Assembly (NCBI GenBank): GCA_016763645.1
Contig: JAESTK010000107.1
Coordinates: 1-33,278, forward strand
Length of the DNA: 33,278 nucleotides
Origin: Flavobacteriales bacterium
Lineage (GTDB): Bacteria > Bacteroidota > Bacteroidia > Flavobacteriales_G > NORP312
Direction: 5' to 3'
Below are positions 7,990 through 16,174 of this stretch, in pieces. A program made the position numbers and the translations under genes. Numbering within the stretch: position 1 is the first letter of the stretch; every line of letters starts with the position of its first letter. Below the pieces are notes generated by a model that was not told where the DNA came from, did not search any database, and saw nothing but the letters and a program-made list of their open reading frames with translations.

Positions 7990-8871
7990 ATGACATATAT
8001 TATACGTTTTAAGTTTGTTTTCATTCTTTGCTTAGCCGCAACCATAACAAAAGTCAATGGACAACCAAAGTACGATACTATTGCAGTAGCTAATATTGAA
8101 GTTACTATGGGGGGGGTTGTTCAATATTTCGGTGAGCGGTTTACAGGGCAAAGAAGCACGTATGGATTCTTAAGAGGGAGTAGTCTAGTTTGTGATGAAT
8201 CAAGGTATGAACGTGCTGATTGTCGTTGGAATGAAAACAAAAATATTTACAAGAATTCGCTTGGGTTAATCCAAAGGACATTGCCCTATATTAGCATATC
8301 TTATGAAACAGCTAAAGGTGGAGTTCATTCAATAGAAGGTGGTTATTTTAGGTCTGTAAAAGAACGAGATTACCAATGGTATTACATGGAACTAAATCAC
8401 GCTATTTTTAATTACAAATACACAAAACCAATTTTTTTATCAAAGCCAAACTCAAAGTTGAAAAAATCAGTAACTATAGGGGGCGGGTGGCTTAATCAAA
8501 CGAAATATTCTTTCCTAGATTATCATAGGTACGATGATTTATATGGGAGTATCGATAAAAATGTTGACATTAAAGATAAATCCTATTCTACAATTGTACA
8601 AATACCAATAACAACAACACTCCAAATAAAGAGATTTAGATTTAAAGGTGGTATTAGTTTAAATTTAATAGGGTTTGCCTATGGCAAAAACATTACGCAT
8701 TGGGATGAAGGTATGAATAGGGAGATTTTAGAAGACGGAATGTGGATGGGAATCGAGTACTATCACATAGAAGAAACCAAAGAAGTTACCTATTTCAGCG
8801 AACTTACTTATTTCAATGGGTTACCCCTTTTGGGCAACTTCTTTTTTAGTATTGGTTACAGGATTAAATAA
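7990..8871 (+). CDS. Exported protein of unknown function
   Basis: The 293-residue product has a hydrophobic N-terminus (about residues 8-20) and a probable signal peptide ending near VNGQ. The mature part is rich in aromatic residues and alternating strands (RFRFKGGISLNLIGFAYG; YFSELTYFNGLPLLGNFFFSIGYRIK) and suggests a beta-rich envelope or outer-membrane protein. It ends in a lysine, not the terminal Phe or Tyr typical of many porins. I recognise no family. It stands alone between mgtE and a converging minus-strand gene whose stop lies 5 bp away. Upstream bases 7914-7989 hold no clear promoter. Confidence 0.7.
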   Translation: MTYIIRFKFVFILCLAATITKVNGQPKYDTIAVANIEVTMGGVVQYFGERFTGQRSTYGFLRGSSLVCDESRYERADCRWNENKNIYKNSLGLIQRTLPYISISYETAKGGVHSIEGGYFRSVKERDYQWYYMELNHAIFNYKYTKPIFLSKPNSKLKKSVTIGGGWLNQTKYSFLDYHRYDDLYGSIDKNVDIKDKSYSTIVQIPITTTLQIKRFRFKGGISLNLIGFAYGKNITHWDEGMNREILEDGMWMGIEYYHIEETKEVTYFSELTYFNGLPLLGNFFFSIGYRIK

Positions 8872-8876
8872 ACAGA

Positions 8877-10172
8877 TTATACCTCCTTCAATAGTCCACT
8901 TTTACCCTCTTCTATCAACTTACCAATCTTAGTAAATTCATCACTTGATGGCATATTAATTTCTGTGTCTGAACCCAAGTTTTCAATTGCTTTTAGAACA
9001 TAATCGGTTGTTAGTAAATCAGTATCAACAGCCGGTTGATATCGTAAAACCTTGTATTCTTCACTTTTAAGAATAGAAACGACATTAGCCTCGTCCAAGT
9101 TGGTCAGTATAGATTGCAATAGGCGATAGGGTAGTTTAGTTTCTTTTAAAATAGCATCGAAATCGGGAGCGCCTTGTCCTTTCGAAAATCGAGTAATAAT
9201 ATAATGCATCACATATAGCGTCAACTTTTTTCGGTAAGAACTACTTATCTTCTTCGACTCGTCTTCTAACCGATATTGCTCTACATTTTGATGAGCAAAA
9301 GACAGTTCCCCTCCAAACAAAATAATGAGCCAACTGGTTTGCATCCACACTAAAAACATAGGTATAGCGGCAAAACTTCCGTAAATTGCATTATACCCCG
9401 CTACTCCAATTTGAAACGTTACATAGGCCCATTGTGTGAGTTCAAAAACAGTTCCTGCTACAATAGCAGCAAAAATTGCCGATTTCCAACTCACTTTAGT
9501 ATTTGGCATTACCATATAGATAAACCCAAATAGAACCCAGATGATAGCATAAGGCAAAAGTTTTAAGAAAAACCGTGCGCTTCCATGTATGTATTCTATG
9601 TCGAGCGATTGCACCACACTCTCAACCGATGAAGTGAGGAAAACAGTCACGCTACTTGCCACCACAAGCAACAAAGGAGCAACTAACATGATGATTAAAT
9701 ACTCACTGATTTTTCTAATAAAAGGTCGTTCTTTTGTTACTCCCCAAATAGCATTAAACGACTTTTCGATATTCGTCATTACCTTAATTACTGACCAGAA
9801 TAAGACTGCGGTTCCTATCCCTGCTATTAGCCCTCCCTTTGTGTTACTCAACATGTTATGTGCAAAAGCCATAACATTTGTCATTATTTCTTCTTGAGAA
9901 CCAAGTTTTTCTAGCAATAGGGTATTAATTTTTTCTTCCAGCCCAAAGCCTTTCGCAATGCCAAAAATCATTGCTATTACTGGCACAAACGACAAAAGGG
10001 AATAAAACGTTAAAGAAGATGCACGCAACATAATTTTATCATCGTCAAACCCCTTAAAAGCCATCACGACAATCCTTAGTTGTTTAACTAAATACAATTC
10101 CGATTTAGAAAGTTTTTCTACTTCCTTTAGCCATATCTCCTTCTGAAAATAATATTTGATTTTCTGAATCAT
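8877..10172 (-). CDS. YihY/virulence factor BrkB family membrane protein
   Basis: This inner-membrane protein belongs to the YihY/BrkB family (once called RNase BN in error), whose transport role is unclear. The 431-residue product has the family core of about six membrane helices between residues 35 and 290, with the typical segments ASSLTFYSLLSFVPVIAMIFG, FWSVIKVMTNIEKSFNAIW and YGSFAAIPMFLVWMQTSWLI. The last 130 or so residues are soluble and look like the winged-helix-like tail seen in longer members. The start is the ATG at 10172, with a strong promoter box 5 bp upstream. It is divergent from the epimerase gene. Confidence 0.9.
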   Translation of the reverse strand: MIQKIKYYFQKEIWLKEVEKLSKSELYLVKQLRIVVMAFKGFDDDKIMLRASSLTFYSLLSFVPVIAMIFGIAKGFGLEEKINTLLLEKLGSQEEIMTNVMAFAHNMLSNTKGGLIAGIGTAVLFWSVIKVMTNIEKSFNAIWGVTKERPFIRKISEYLIIMLVAPLLLVVASSVTVFLTSSVESVVQSLDIEYIHGSARFFLKLLPYAIIWVLFGFIYMVMPNTKVSWKSAIFAAIVAGTVFELTQWAYVTFQIGVAGYNAIYGSFAAIPMFLVWMQTSWLIILFGGELSFAHQNVEQYRLEDESKKISSSYRKKLTLYVMHYIITRFSKGQGAPDFDAILKETKLPYRLLQSILTNLDEANVVSILKSEEYKVLRYQPAVDTDLLTTDYVLKAIENLGSDTEINMPSSDEFTKIGKLIEEGKSGLLKEV

Positions 10173-10177
10173 TACAA

Positions 10178-10207
10178 CAAATCTAAAACATTTCGTTCTT
10201 TGACAAA
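10178..10207 (-). promoter_or_regulatory. Promoter of the BrkB-family gene, possibly leaderless
   Basis: On the minus strand TTTG (10207-10204) is followed after 18 bases by TAGATTTG (10185-10178). The start codon begins only 5 bp after the box, at 10172, about where transcription should begin, so the mRNA may lack a leader. It overlaps the proposed promoter of the divergent epimerase gene. Confidence 0.65.
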
Positions 10208-10230
10208 AGAACCGATATGGTGTATATTCG
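10199..10230 (+). promoter_or_regulatory. Possible promoter of the epimerase gene
   Basis: TTTG at 10199-10202 and TATATTCG at 10223-10230 are 20 bases apart, close to the consensus with one mismatch in the -7 box. If real, it rules out a start at 10200 and puts the TTG at 10236 only 5 bases after the box. It overlaps the BrkB promoter on the other strand. Confidence 0.4.
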
Positions 10231-10235
10231 CTTTC

Positions 10236-11342
10236 TTGAAAAAAATCAAAAAAATACTAATTGTAGTAGGCACTCGTCCAAACTTTATTAAGGTAACTCA
10301 ATTCAAAAAAATTGTTGAAGAAAATTATGCTCAATTTGATTTAAAAATCGTTCATACGGGCCAACATTACGACCACAAAATGGCCGATGTATTTTTTGAA
10401 CAATTCAATTTATTACCCGACTATTTTCTTAACATCGGCAAGGGAGATCAAACAGAGCAAATTGCTTTTGTAAAGACTAAGCTTGAAGAACTGTTACTCA
10501 ATACTTTTAAGGCAGATTTAGTAATTGTTCCGGGCGATGTTAATTCAACGTTAGCGGCAGCTCAGGTTGCTAATAAAATAGGTATTAAACTTGCTCATTT
10601 AGAAAGTGGTTTACGTTCTTTCGACAACGCAATGCCTGAGGAACGAAATCGTATTTTAACTGATAAATTATCTGATTACTATTTTGTAACCGAACAAAGT
10701 GGAATGAATCACTTAAAAGTAGAAAACCAGAAAGGAGAGGTGTTTTTTGTAGGCAACACAATGATTGATACAATGGTTGCTTTCAAAAATCAAATTCAAG
10801 CCAGTTCTATTCTTCGTTCGCTTAAATTAGAAGAAAACAAATTTGTTTTAATGACCATTCATCGTCCGTCAAATGTTGATTCTAAAGAAGGTCTTCTCAA
10901 ACTCTTAAATTTGCTAAACCACCTTAATGGGAAGCTAAAAATCGTGTTTCCAATTCATCCGCGTACAGAACAACGAATTAAAGATTTTGGATTAGAAAAT
11001 AAATTCAATGAAATTGAATCGTTGACTCGAACCGAGCCTATGAATTATTTCGATTTTCAAAAACTGATCAGTAATTGCAAGTGTGTTTTAACCGATAGTG
11101 GCGGAATTCAAGAAGAAACTACATTCTTAAAAAAACCGTGTTTAACCCTAAGAGAAAATACGGAGCGGCCAAGTACTGTGGAGTTGGGGACAAACACCCT
11201 TGTGCCATTCGATCCCGAAGCTATTAAAAAGGAATTAGACTCTATCCTTAACGGAACATATAAATCAGGCGAAATTCCTCCATTGTGGGATGGAAAGACA
11301 ACCAAAAGAATTCTTAAAATTATCGCAAATTTGCAGCTGTGA
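10236..11342 (+). CDS. wecB: UDP-N-acetylglucosamine 2-epimerase (non-hydrolysing)
   Basis: The enzyme interconverts UDP-GlcNAc and UDP-ManNAc, a precursor for surface polysaccharide. The GT-B fold protein carries the family motifs: GTRPNFIK at the start, HTGQHYD, PGDVNSTLAAA, the MPEERNR motif, IHRPSNVD, PIHPRTEQR, DSGGIQEE and LRENTERPSTVELGTN. I take the TTG at 10236 as start because translation from it gives MKKIKKILIVVGTRPNFIK, as in relatives; the frame also stays open to a TTG at 10200. The next gene overlaps by 4 bp. The symbol wecB is by function; no enterobacterial antigen cluster is present here. Confidence 0.9.
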   Translation: MKKIKKILIVVGTRPNFIKVTQFKKIVEENYAQFDLKIVHTGQHYDHKMADVFFEQFNLLPDYFLNIGKGDQTEQIAFVKTKLEELLLNTFKADLVIVPGDVNSTLAAAQVANKIGIKLAHLESGLRSFDNAMPEERNRILTDKLSDYYFVTEQSGMNHLKVENQKGEVFFVGNTMIDTMVAFKNQIQASSILRSLKLEENKFVLMTIHRPSNVDSKEGLLKLLNLLNHLNGKLKIVFPIHPRTEQRIKDFGLENKFNEIESLTRTEPMNYFDFQKLISNCKCVLTDSGGIQEETTFLKKPCLTLRENTERPSTVELGTNTLVPFDPEAIKKELDSILNGTYKSGEIPPLWDGKTTKRILKIIANLQL

Positions 11343-12529
11343 AGATCCTCTATTATTCTCCTCATCCAGAGCTTAACTATTCCTTTTCTACTGGATATGG
11401 CAACCACATGCGCGGAATGGTAAACGCATTTAAAGAGTTGGGGCATGAAGTAGAGCTTTGCATTATTGGAGGTACCACCAAAGAAATGACTTCTCCCGCA
11501 GCAGCAAAAGTGCCTTTTGGACTAAAAAATCTGCTAAAAAAAATTGTTCCGCATATTATATGGAGTAGCCTAAAAGATAGAGAGATACAAAAGGTAAATT
11601 CTGCTGCATATCATACCCTCGAAGCCAAAGTAAAAACATTCGACCCTGATTTAATATACGAGCGGGCATTTTACCTTATGCCTTCTGGATGTGATATTTC
11701 TGAAAAATATACGATACCGCACATCGTTGAAATTAACTCTCCTTACGAATACGAGCAACTTCTTCTCGAAGGCAAAACTTTACTAACGGGAGTTGCAAGA
11801 AAAGTTGAGAAAAAACTGCTAACTCAACCCGATTTAGTTTGTGCCGTTTCATCTTCCATAAAATCTTATTTTCTAGAGCGGCATCCTGAAATCGATGAGA
11901 AAAAAATAATTGTTACCCCAAATGCCGTGATTGGCTTAGCTGAAAAAAGCACCCTAGCTATACCACTCAAAGAGAAGTTAAACGGCAAAACGGTTGTAGG
12001 CTTTGTTGGTTCAATTTTCGCATACCATGGGGTAGATAAATTAATTGAAGCATTCGCAAAAACAAACCCCCTTGAGAACAATCTTGCATTACTCATTGTA
12101 GGAAACGGTTCGATATTAGGTGAACTCAAACAATTAACCGTAGATTTAAACATAGCCGCATCGGTACAATTTACTGGTCAAATTGAGCATACGCTAGTAA
12201 GTTCTTATATCGATTTAATGGACATTACCGTACTGGCAAATACAGAATGGTATTGCTCTCCCGTCAAATTATTTGATTATGGTTTACAGGGAAAAGCGAT
12301 CGTTGCCATTAATCAACCTGGGGTTACCGATGTTATGACCAACAATCTTGATGGGCTAATTATCAACAATAATGAGGGTGATTTAGTTGATGCCATCAAC
12401 CAATTAGCCTCTGACAAACCGTTAAGAGAATCTTTAGGCACTACTTTTCAGAAGAAAATCCTTTCTCAACATACTTGGAAAGCAACCGCACAAAAAGTTT
12501 TATCAACCCTCGAAGAAAAGTTAAAATAA
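11339..12529 (+). CDS. Glycosyltransferase family 4
   Basis: This 396-residue GT-B glycosyltransferase transfers a sugar from a nucleotide donor to a glycan or lipid acceptor at the cytoplasmic face of the inner membrane. The N-terminal half opens MKILYYSPHPELNYSFSTGYG. The C-terminal Rossmann half has GFVGSIFAYHGVDKLIEAF, LLIVGNGSI, and the donor-site region VKLFDYGLQGKAIVAI, matching Glycos_transf_1 proteins. The start is a GTG overlapping the epimerase stop by 4 bp, so the two are translationally coupled. Together they suggest a surface glycan step; donor and acceptor cannot be read from sequence. Confidence 0.88.
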   Translation: MKILYYSPHPELNYSFSTGYGNHMRGMVNAFKELGHEVELCIIGGTTKEMTSPAAAKVPFGLKNLLKKIVPHIIWSSLKDREIQKVNSAAYHTLEAKVKTFDPDLIYERAFYLMPSGCDISEKYTIPHIVEINSPYEYEQLLLEGKTLLTGVARKVEKKLLTQPDLVCAVSSSIKSYFLERHPEIDEKKIIVTPNAVIGLAEKSTLAIPLKEKLNGKTVVGFVGSIFAYHGVDKLIEAFAKTNPLENNLALLIVGNGSILGELKQLTVDLNIAASVQFTGQIEHTLVSSYIDLMDITVLANTEWYCSPVKLFDYGLQGKAIVAINQPGVTDVMTNNLDGLIINNNEGDLVDAINQLASDKPLRESLGTTFQKKILSQHTWKATAQKVLSTLEEKLK

Positions 12530-12552
12530 CTTTTTGTTTCTCTTAAGCAGAG

Positions 12553-12560
12553 TATCTTTG
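12553..12560 (+). promoter_or_regulatory. -7 box of the ABC-F gene, possibly leaderless
   Basis: TATCTTTG at 12553-12560 matches the consensus and lies 4 bp before the ATG at 12565. A TTTG at 12533-12536 is 16 bases upstream, shorter than the usual 19. Transcription should begin at or very near the A of the start codon. Confidence 0.6.
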
Positions 12561-12564
12561 CAAA

Positions 12565-14511
12565 ATGGTTTCAGTAAATAATGTTTGCGTTCAGTTTTCA
12601 GGTAACGACCTCTTTAAAGGTATTTCTTTTGTTGTTAACGAAAAAGATAGGATTGGTTTAGTCGGGAAAAATGGTGTTGGAAAGTCCACACTAATGAAGA
12701 TTATTGCCGGGCAGCAATCTCCAGAATCGGGAGGAATTACCATTCCTGATGGAAAATCTGTAGGTTATCTTTCGCAAGATATTCACATCAATTCTGATAA
12801 ATCAATTATTGAAGAAACTCTTTCTGTTCTCCAAGATGTTACTGCCATTCAGGAAGAAATAGATTTTATTACAAAAGAATTAGAAACCCGAACAGATTAT
12901 GAGAGCAACGCCTACATCGACCTAATTACCAAACTTACTGACGCTCACGAAACATTAAACAACGCTGGAGGCGATAAGCTAGAGGGCGAAGCAGAGAAAA
13001 TATTGAAAGGGTTGGGCTTTCCTCAATCCGATTTTAGTCGCCCTGTTGGAGAATTCAGTGGTGGTTGGCAAATGCGTGTAGAATTGGCAAAATTACTTCT
13101 TCAAATGCCTTATTTGTTGTTACTCGATGAACCTACTAACCACCTCGATATCGAATCTATTATTTGGCTGGAAGAGTTCTTTCGCTCATATCCTGGAGCA
13201 GTAATGATGGTTTCTCACGATAGAATGTTTTTGGATAACGTGACCAACCGAACCATCGAAATCGTTTTTGGAAAAACGCATGATTACAAAGTTTCTTACT
13301 CCAAATATTTTCAATTACGAGAAGAACGTTTGGAACAACAACGCGCCACATACGACAATCAACAAAAAATGATTGCCTCAAAGGAGAAATTTATTGAAAG
13401 ATTTAAGGCGAAAAATAGTAAGGCAAAACAAGCACAATCGATGCTCAAGCAGCTCGACAAAATTGAACGTATAGAATTTGATGAATTAGATACTTCGACC
13501 ATTCAATTTCACTTTCCTACCGCGCCACGCTCAGGCGATTTGGTAATTGGTGGTGATTCTGTAACAAAAAAATATGGCGATAGCGTTATCCTACAAAACC
13601 TTGATTTTAAGATCATTCGAGGAGACCGCATCGCTTTTGTTGGTCAAAACGGACAAGGAAAATCTACGCTAGTAAAGCTCATTAATAAAGAAGTAGAGTT
13701 TAATGGCGAAATTACAATCGGCCATAATGTAGAAATCGGCTACTACGCTCAAATTCAAGATAAAACTTTAGATGAAAACCGAACCGTGCTCCAAACTATT
13801 GAAGATGTTGCCACTGGAGATTGGTCAAAGAACCATAAAATAAGAGGACTTCTCGGTGCTTTCCTTTTCGGAAAGGAAGACATTGGCAAAAAAGTGAAGG
13901 TACTTTCTGGTGGGGAACGTTCTCGGTTGGCGTTGGCAAAATTGCTGCTTAAACCATACAACTTATTAATTCTAGATGAGCCAACTAATCACTTGGATAT
14001 GGCATCAAAAGAAGTGTTAAAAACAGCACTTAAAAAGTATGATGGTACTTTAATTCTTGTGTCTCACGATAGGGAATTTTTACAAGGATTAACTGATAGA
14101 ACTTTCGAGTTTAAAAACCAAAAAATAAAAGAGCATCTCGGAGAAATTTCTGAATTCTTAAACCACCATGAATTACAGACTTTTCGTCAATTTGAATTAT
14201 CTGGAAAAAAAGATGAGAAAAAGTCAAAAAAGACTGATTCTAATCAAAAAACAGAGTTTTTAGACCAAAAAAGCGCGGAAAAGCGTCTAAAAAGGCTAAA
14301 TTCTGGAATCGCTAAATCAGAAAAAGAAATTTCTCGATTAGAAACAAAAATTGAAGAGTTTGAAGCCTCTTTAAAAGATTCTGCCTCATACCAAGACGTA
14401 ATTAATGATAAAGAGGCTTATAGTTCTTATGAAAACAATAAGAAAGAATTAGAGCAAGAAATGGAACGCTGGGAGAGCTTGTCTACAGAGTTAGATTCAA
14501 TCAAGACCTAA
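12565..14511 (+). CDS. ABC-F family ATPase (Uup/EttA-like translation factor)
   Basis: ABC-F proteins bind the ribosomal E site and relieve stalled or slow translation; they are soluble and lack membrane domains. The 648-residue product has two nucleotide-binding domains: Walker A GKNGVGKST (about 34-42) and GQNGQGKST, signatures FSGGWQMR and LSGGERSR, and Walker B LLLLDEPTNHLD and LLILDEPTNHLD. Between them is the charged helical linker that reaches toward the tRNA (about 235-300). After about residue 545 there is a Lys-rich stretch and a C-terminal coiled coil, as in Uup, which may bind nucleic acid. It stands alone with its own promoter. Antibiotic protection is not implied by these motifs. 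Confidence 0.93.
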   Translation: MVSVNNVCVQFSGNDLFKGISFVVNEKDRIGLVGKNGVGKSTLMKIIAGQQSPESGGITIPDGKSVGYLSQDIHINSDKSIIEETLSVLQDVTAIQEEIDFITKELETRTDYESNAYIDLITKLTDAHETLNNAGGDKLEGEAEKILKGLGFPQSDFSRPVGEFSGGWQMRVELAKLLLQMPYLLLLDEPTNHLDIESIIWLEEFFRSYPGAVMMVSHDRMFLDNVTNRTIEIVFGKTHDYKVSYSKYFQLREERLEQQRATYDNQQKMIASKEKFIERFKAKNSKAKQAQSMLKQLDKIERIEFDELDTSTIQFHFPTAPRSGDLVIGGDSVTKKYGDSVILQNLDFKIIRGDRIAFVGQNGQGKSTLVKLINKEVEFNGEITIGHNVEIGYYAQIQDKTLDENRTVLQTIEDVATGDWSKNHKIRGLLGAFLFGKEDIGKKVKVLSGGERSRLALAKLLLKPYNLLILDEPTNHLDMASKEVLKTALKKYDGTLILVSHDREFLQGLTDRTFEFKNQKIKEHLGEISEFLNHHELQTFRQFELSGKKDEKKSKKTDSNQKTEFLDQKSAEKRLKRLNSGIAKSEKEISRLETKIEEFEASLKDSASYQDVINDKEAYSSYENNKKELEQEMERWESLSTELDSIKT

Positions 14512-14530
14512 AGGGCAAGATTGATCAAAT

Positions 14531-14565
14531 AATTGTTTATTTGTACTATCTAAAGACAATTTTTT
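14531..14565 (+). terminator. Weak possible terminator after the ABC-F gene
   Basis: AATTGT (14531-14536) and ACAATT (14556-14561) can pair across a 19-nt loop and are followed by TTTT. The stem is short and AT-rich, so this is a weak call. Confidence 0.25.
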
Positions 14566-14585
14566 GAAACAGTAAATCCCTAGAC

Positions 14586-15341
14586 ATGCGAAGACATAGT
14601 TTATTAATTACCCTAAGTTTCTTTTTTATTACGAGTATTTATGCTCAAAAAATTACGGTTGATGCCGAAATCATTTTTGGGGATCTACTACTTGAGCGAT
14701 CAAAAGATGTAACAATCGTAAGTGCTTTTAATGTTGAGGATGGTTATATAATTTTTAAAAAGGAACCGATTAAAGGCCCTGGAGGATACCATTATTTCAT
14801 AGAAAAATTCGACAAAGAAATGAATTCTCTTCGAGTTCATGATGTATCAAGACAGTTCGAAGATGAGAAATATATTATTGATGAAATAATCAAAGTAGGA
14901 ACTTCCTACGTGTTGATTACCACCAAAAATGATAAAGAGAGAAAAAAAGAAGAATTATATGCCCAGGTATTAGATTGGGAGTCGGCAAAATTGGGCAAAC
15001 GAAAACTGATTTATTCTCAGACTTATCCTAAAAGAAGAAGGCGTATTGGCTATGATATAGTAACATCTCCCAACGAAAAATATCTAATGTTTACCTTACA
15101 TCCTTTCTATGAAAAAAATGTGCAGGAAAAACTGAATTTTAAAGTTTTCGACAGTGACATAGAAGAGTTATGGAGTTTAAAAGATTTTGAAATAGAGTCT
15201 GAAGATAGAAATTATTCTGTCAGAGAAGTTGTACTTGCCGATAATGGTAACATCCACATATTAGGTAAAAAATATATTGAAAAAGATAAAAAAGCAGGTG
15301 TCGAGGCTAGCTCTTCTTACGATAAAAAAAGGGGACACTGA
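14586..15341 (+). pseudogene. Exported protein of unknown function, N-terminal part of a frameshifted gene
   Basis: The 251-residue reading begins with a clear signal peptide (MRRHSLLITLSFFFITSIYAQ) and continues as a beta-rich, Lys/Glu-rich soluble protein with repeated strand patterns (for example GYDIVTSPNEKYLMFTLHPF) that could form a propeller. It stops at TGA 15339-15341 just after an A7G4 tract (15324-15334). Removing one A from that tract joins this frame directly to the next one (SSYDKKGDTEIQT), giving one protein of about 520 residues. Thus this is the first half of one gene. The cause may be a real mutation, a sequencing error, or slippage at the A tract. I recognise no named family. 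Confidence 0.75.
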
Positions 15342-16149
15342 AATACAAACAATTGACCCGCGGGATAAAATATTTGAGAGCATGTCTCTTACAATTAGTG
15401 AAACAGGAAAGCTCTATTTATCTGGATATTACTGGAAAGAAAGAGGAACAGGAACAGACGGTATTTTCTTATTTACATTAGATAAATCGGGAGTAGTTAA
15501 AGATGAAATATGGGACGATTTTAGTAAAGAATTTATCACAGAAAACTGGTCGGAACGAAGTAAAAACAAGGCGGAGAGAAAAGAGGAAAGAGGCAAAGAT
15601 TTGGGGCTTACCTTGCTTGATTTTAGAAGAATAGTAACCCATGAAGATGGTTCTCTGTCTATTGTTGGGGAACGATATTGGGAAACCACTCATACAACTA
15701 CAGACTCTAAAGGAAACACTCGTACATACACGGTTTACCACTATGGCGATTTAATTATCAGCAGAATATCGAATCAGGGAGAGGTAGTTGGCCATTATCG
15801 TTATGAAAAGCATCACACATATTATGGAGCCTATAATTATTTTGATTTGAACAACGATTTAGCAATTATAACATACAAAAGAAAACTTGACGTAATGGGC
15901 TTAGATTCAGACGAAATGAAAAAGAAGGAAATAAAGGCACTTTCAACCAGTGTATTATCTCTTATTCAAATATCTCCCGAAGGAGAAGAAACTTTAAGTG
16001 GCTTAATGGACTATAGTGACCCTAAATACGAGAGTTACAGAAAATATAAATTAAGACAAGATGTTTTCCTCATGGAAGAAAACGAGGTACTTCTTTTAAC
16101 TTACTACGGGAAAAAAAAGTTTGGTATCGGAAGAATTCGATTTAAGTAA
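15277..16149 (+). pseudogene. C-terminal part of the frameshifted exported protein
   Basis: This frame is +1 relative to the preceding one and overlaps it by 65 bp. Its apparent TTG start at 15277 is probably not used; meaningful sequence starts after the A7 tract at KKGDTEIQTIDPRD. It continues the same style of protein: short beta strands and charged loops (LYLSGYYWKERGTGTDGIFL, GSLSIVGERYW) and ends GKKKFGIGRIRFK. No signal peptide or membrane segment is present in this half, as expected for an internal fragment. Nothing else suggests a separate gene. Confidence 0.75.
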
Positions 16150-16174
16150 ACAACCATTTTTTTACGTAGGTTAC

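Noticed and set aside
10200-10235. Longer epimerase start at TTG 10200
   Set aside because: The extra 12 residues are not like the family N-terminus, and a likely promoter box at 10223-10230 lies within them. The TTG at 10236 gives the usual start.
15478-15741. Minus-strand readings inside the frameshifted exported gene
   Set aside because: They have no recognisable domain and lie entirely within the better-supported plus-strand frame.
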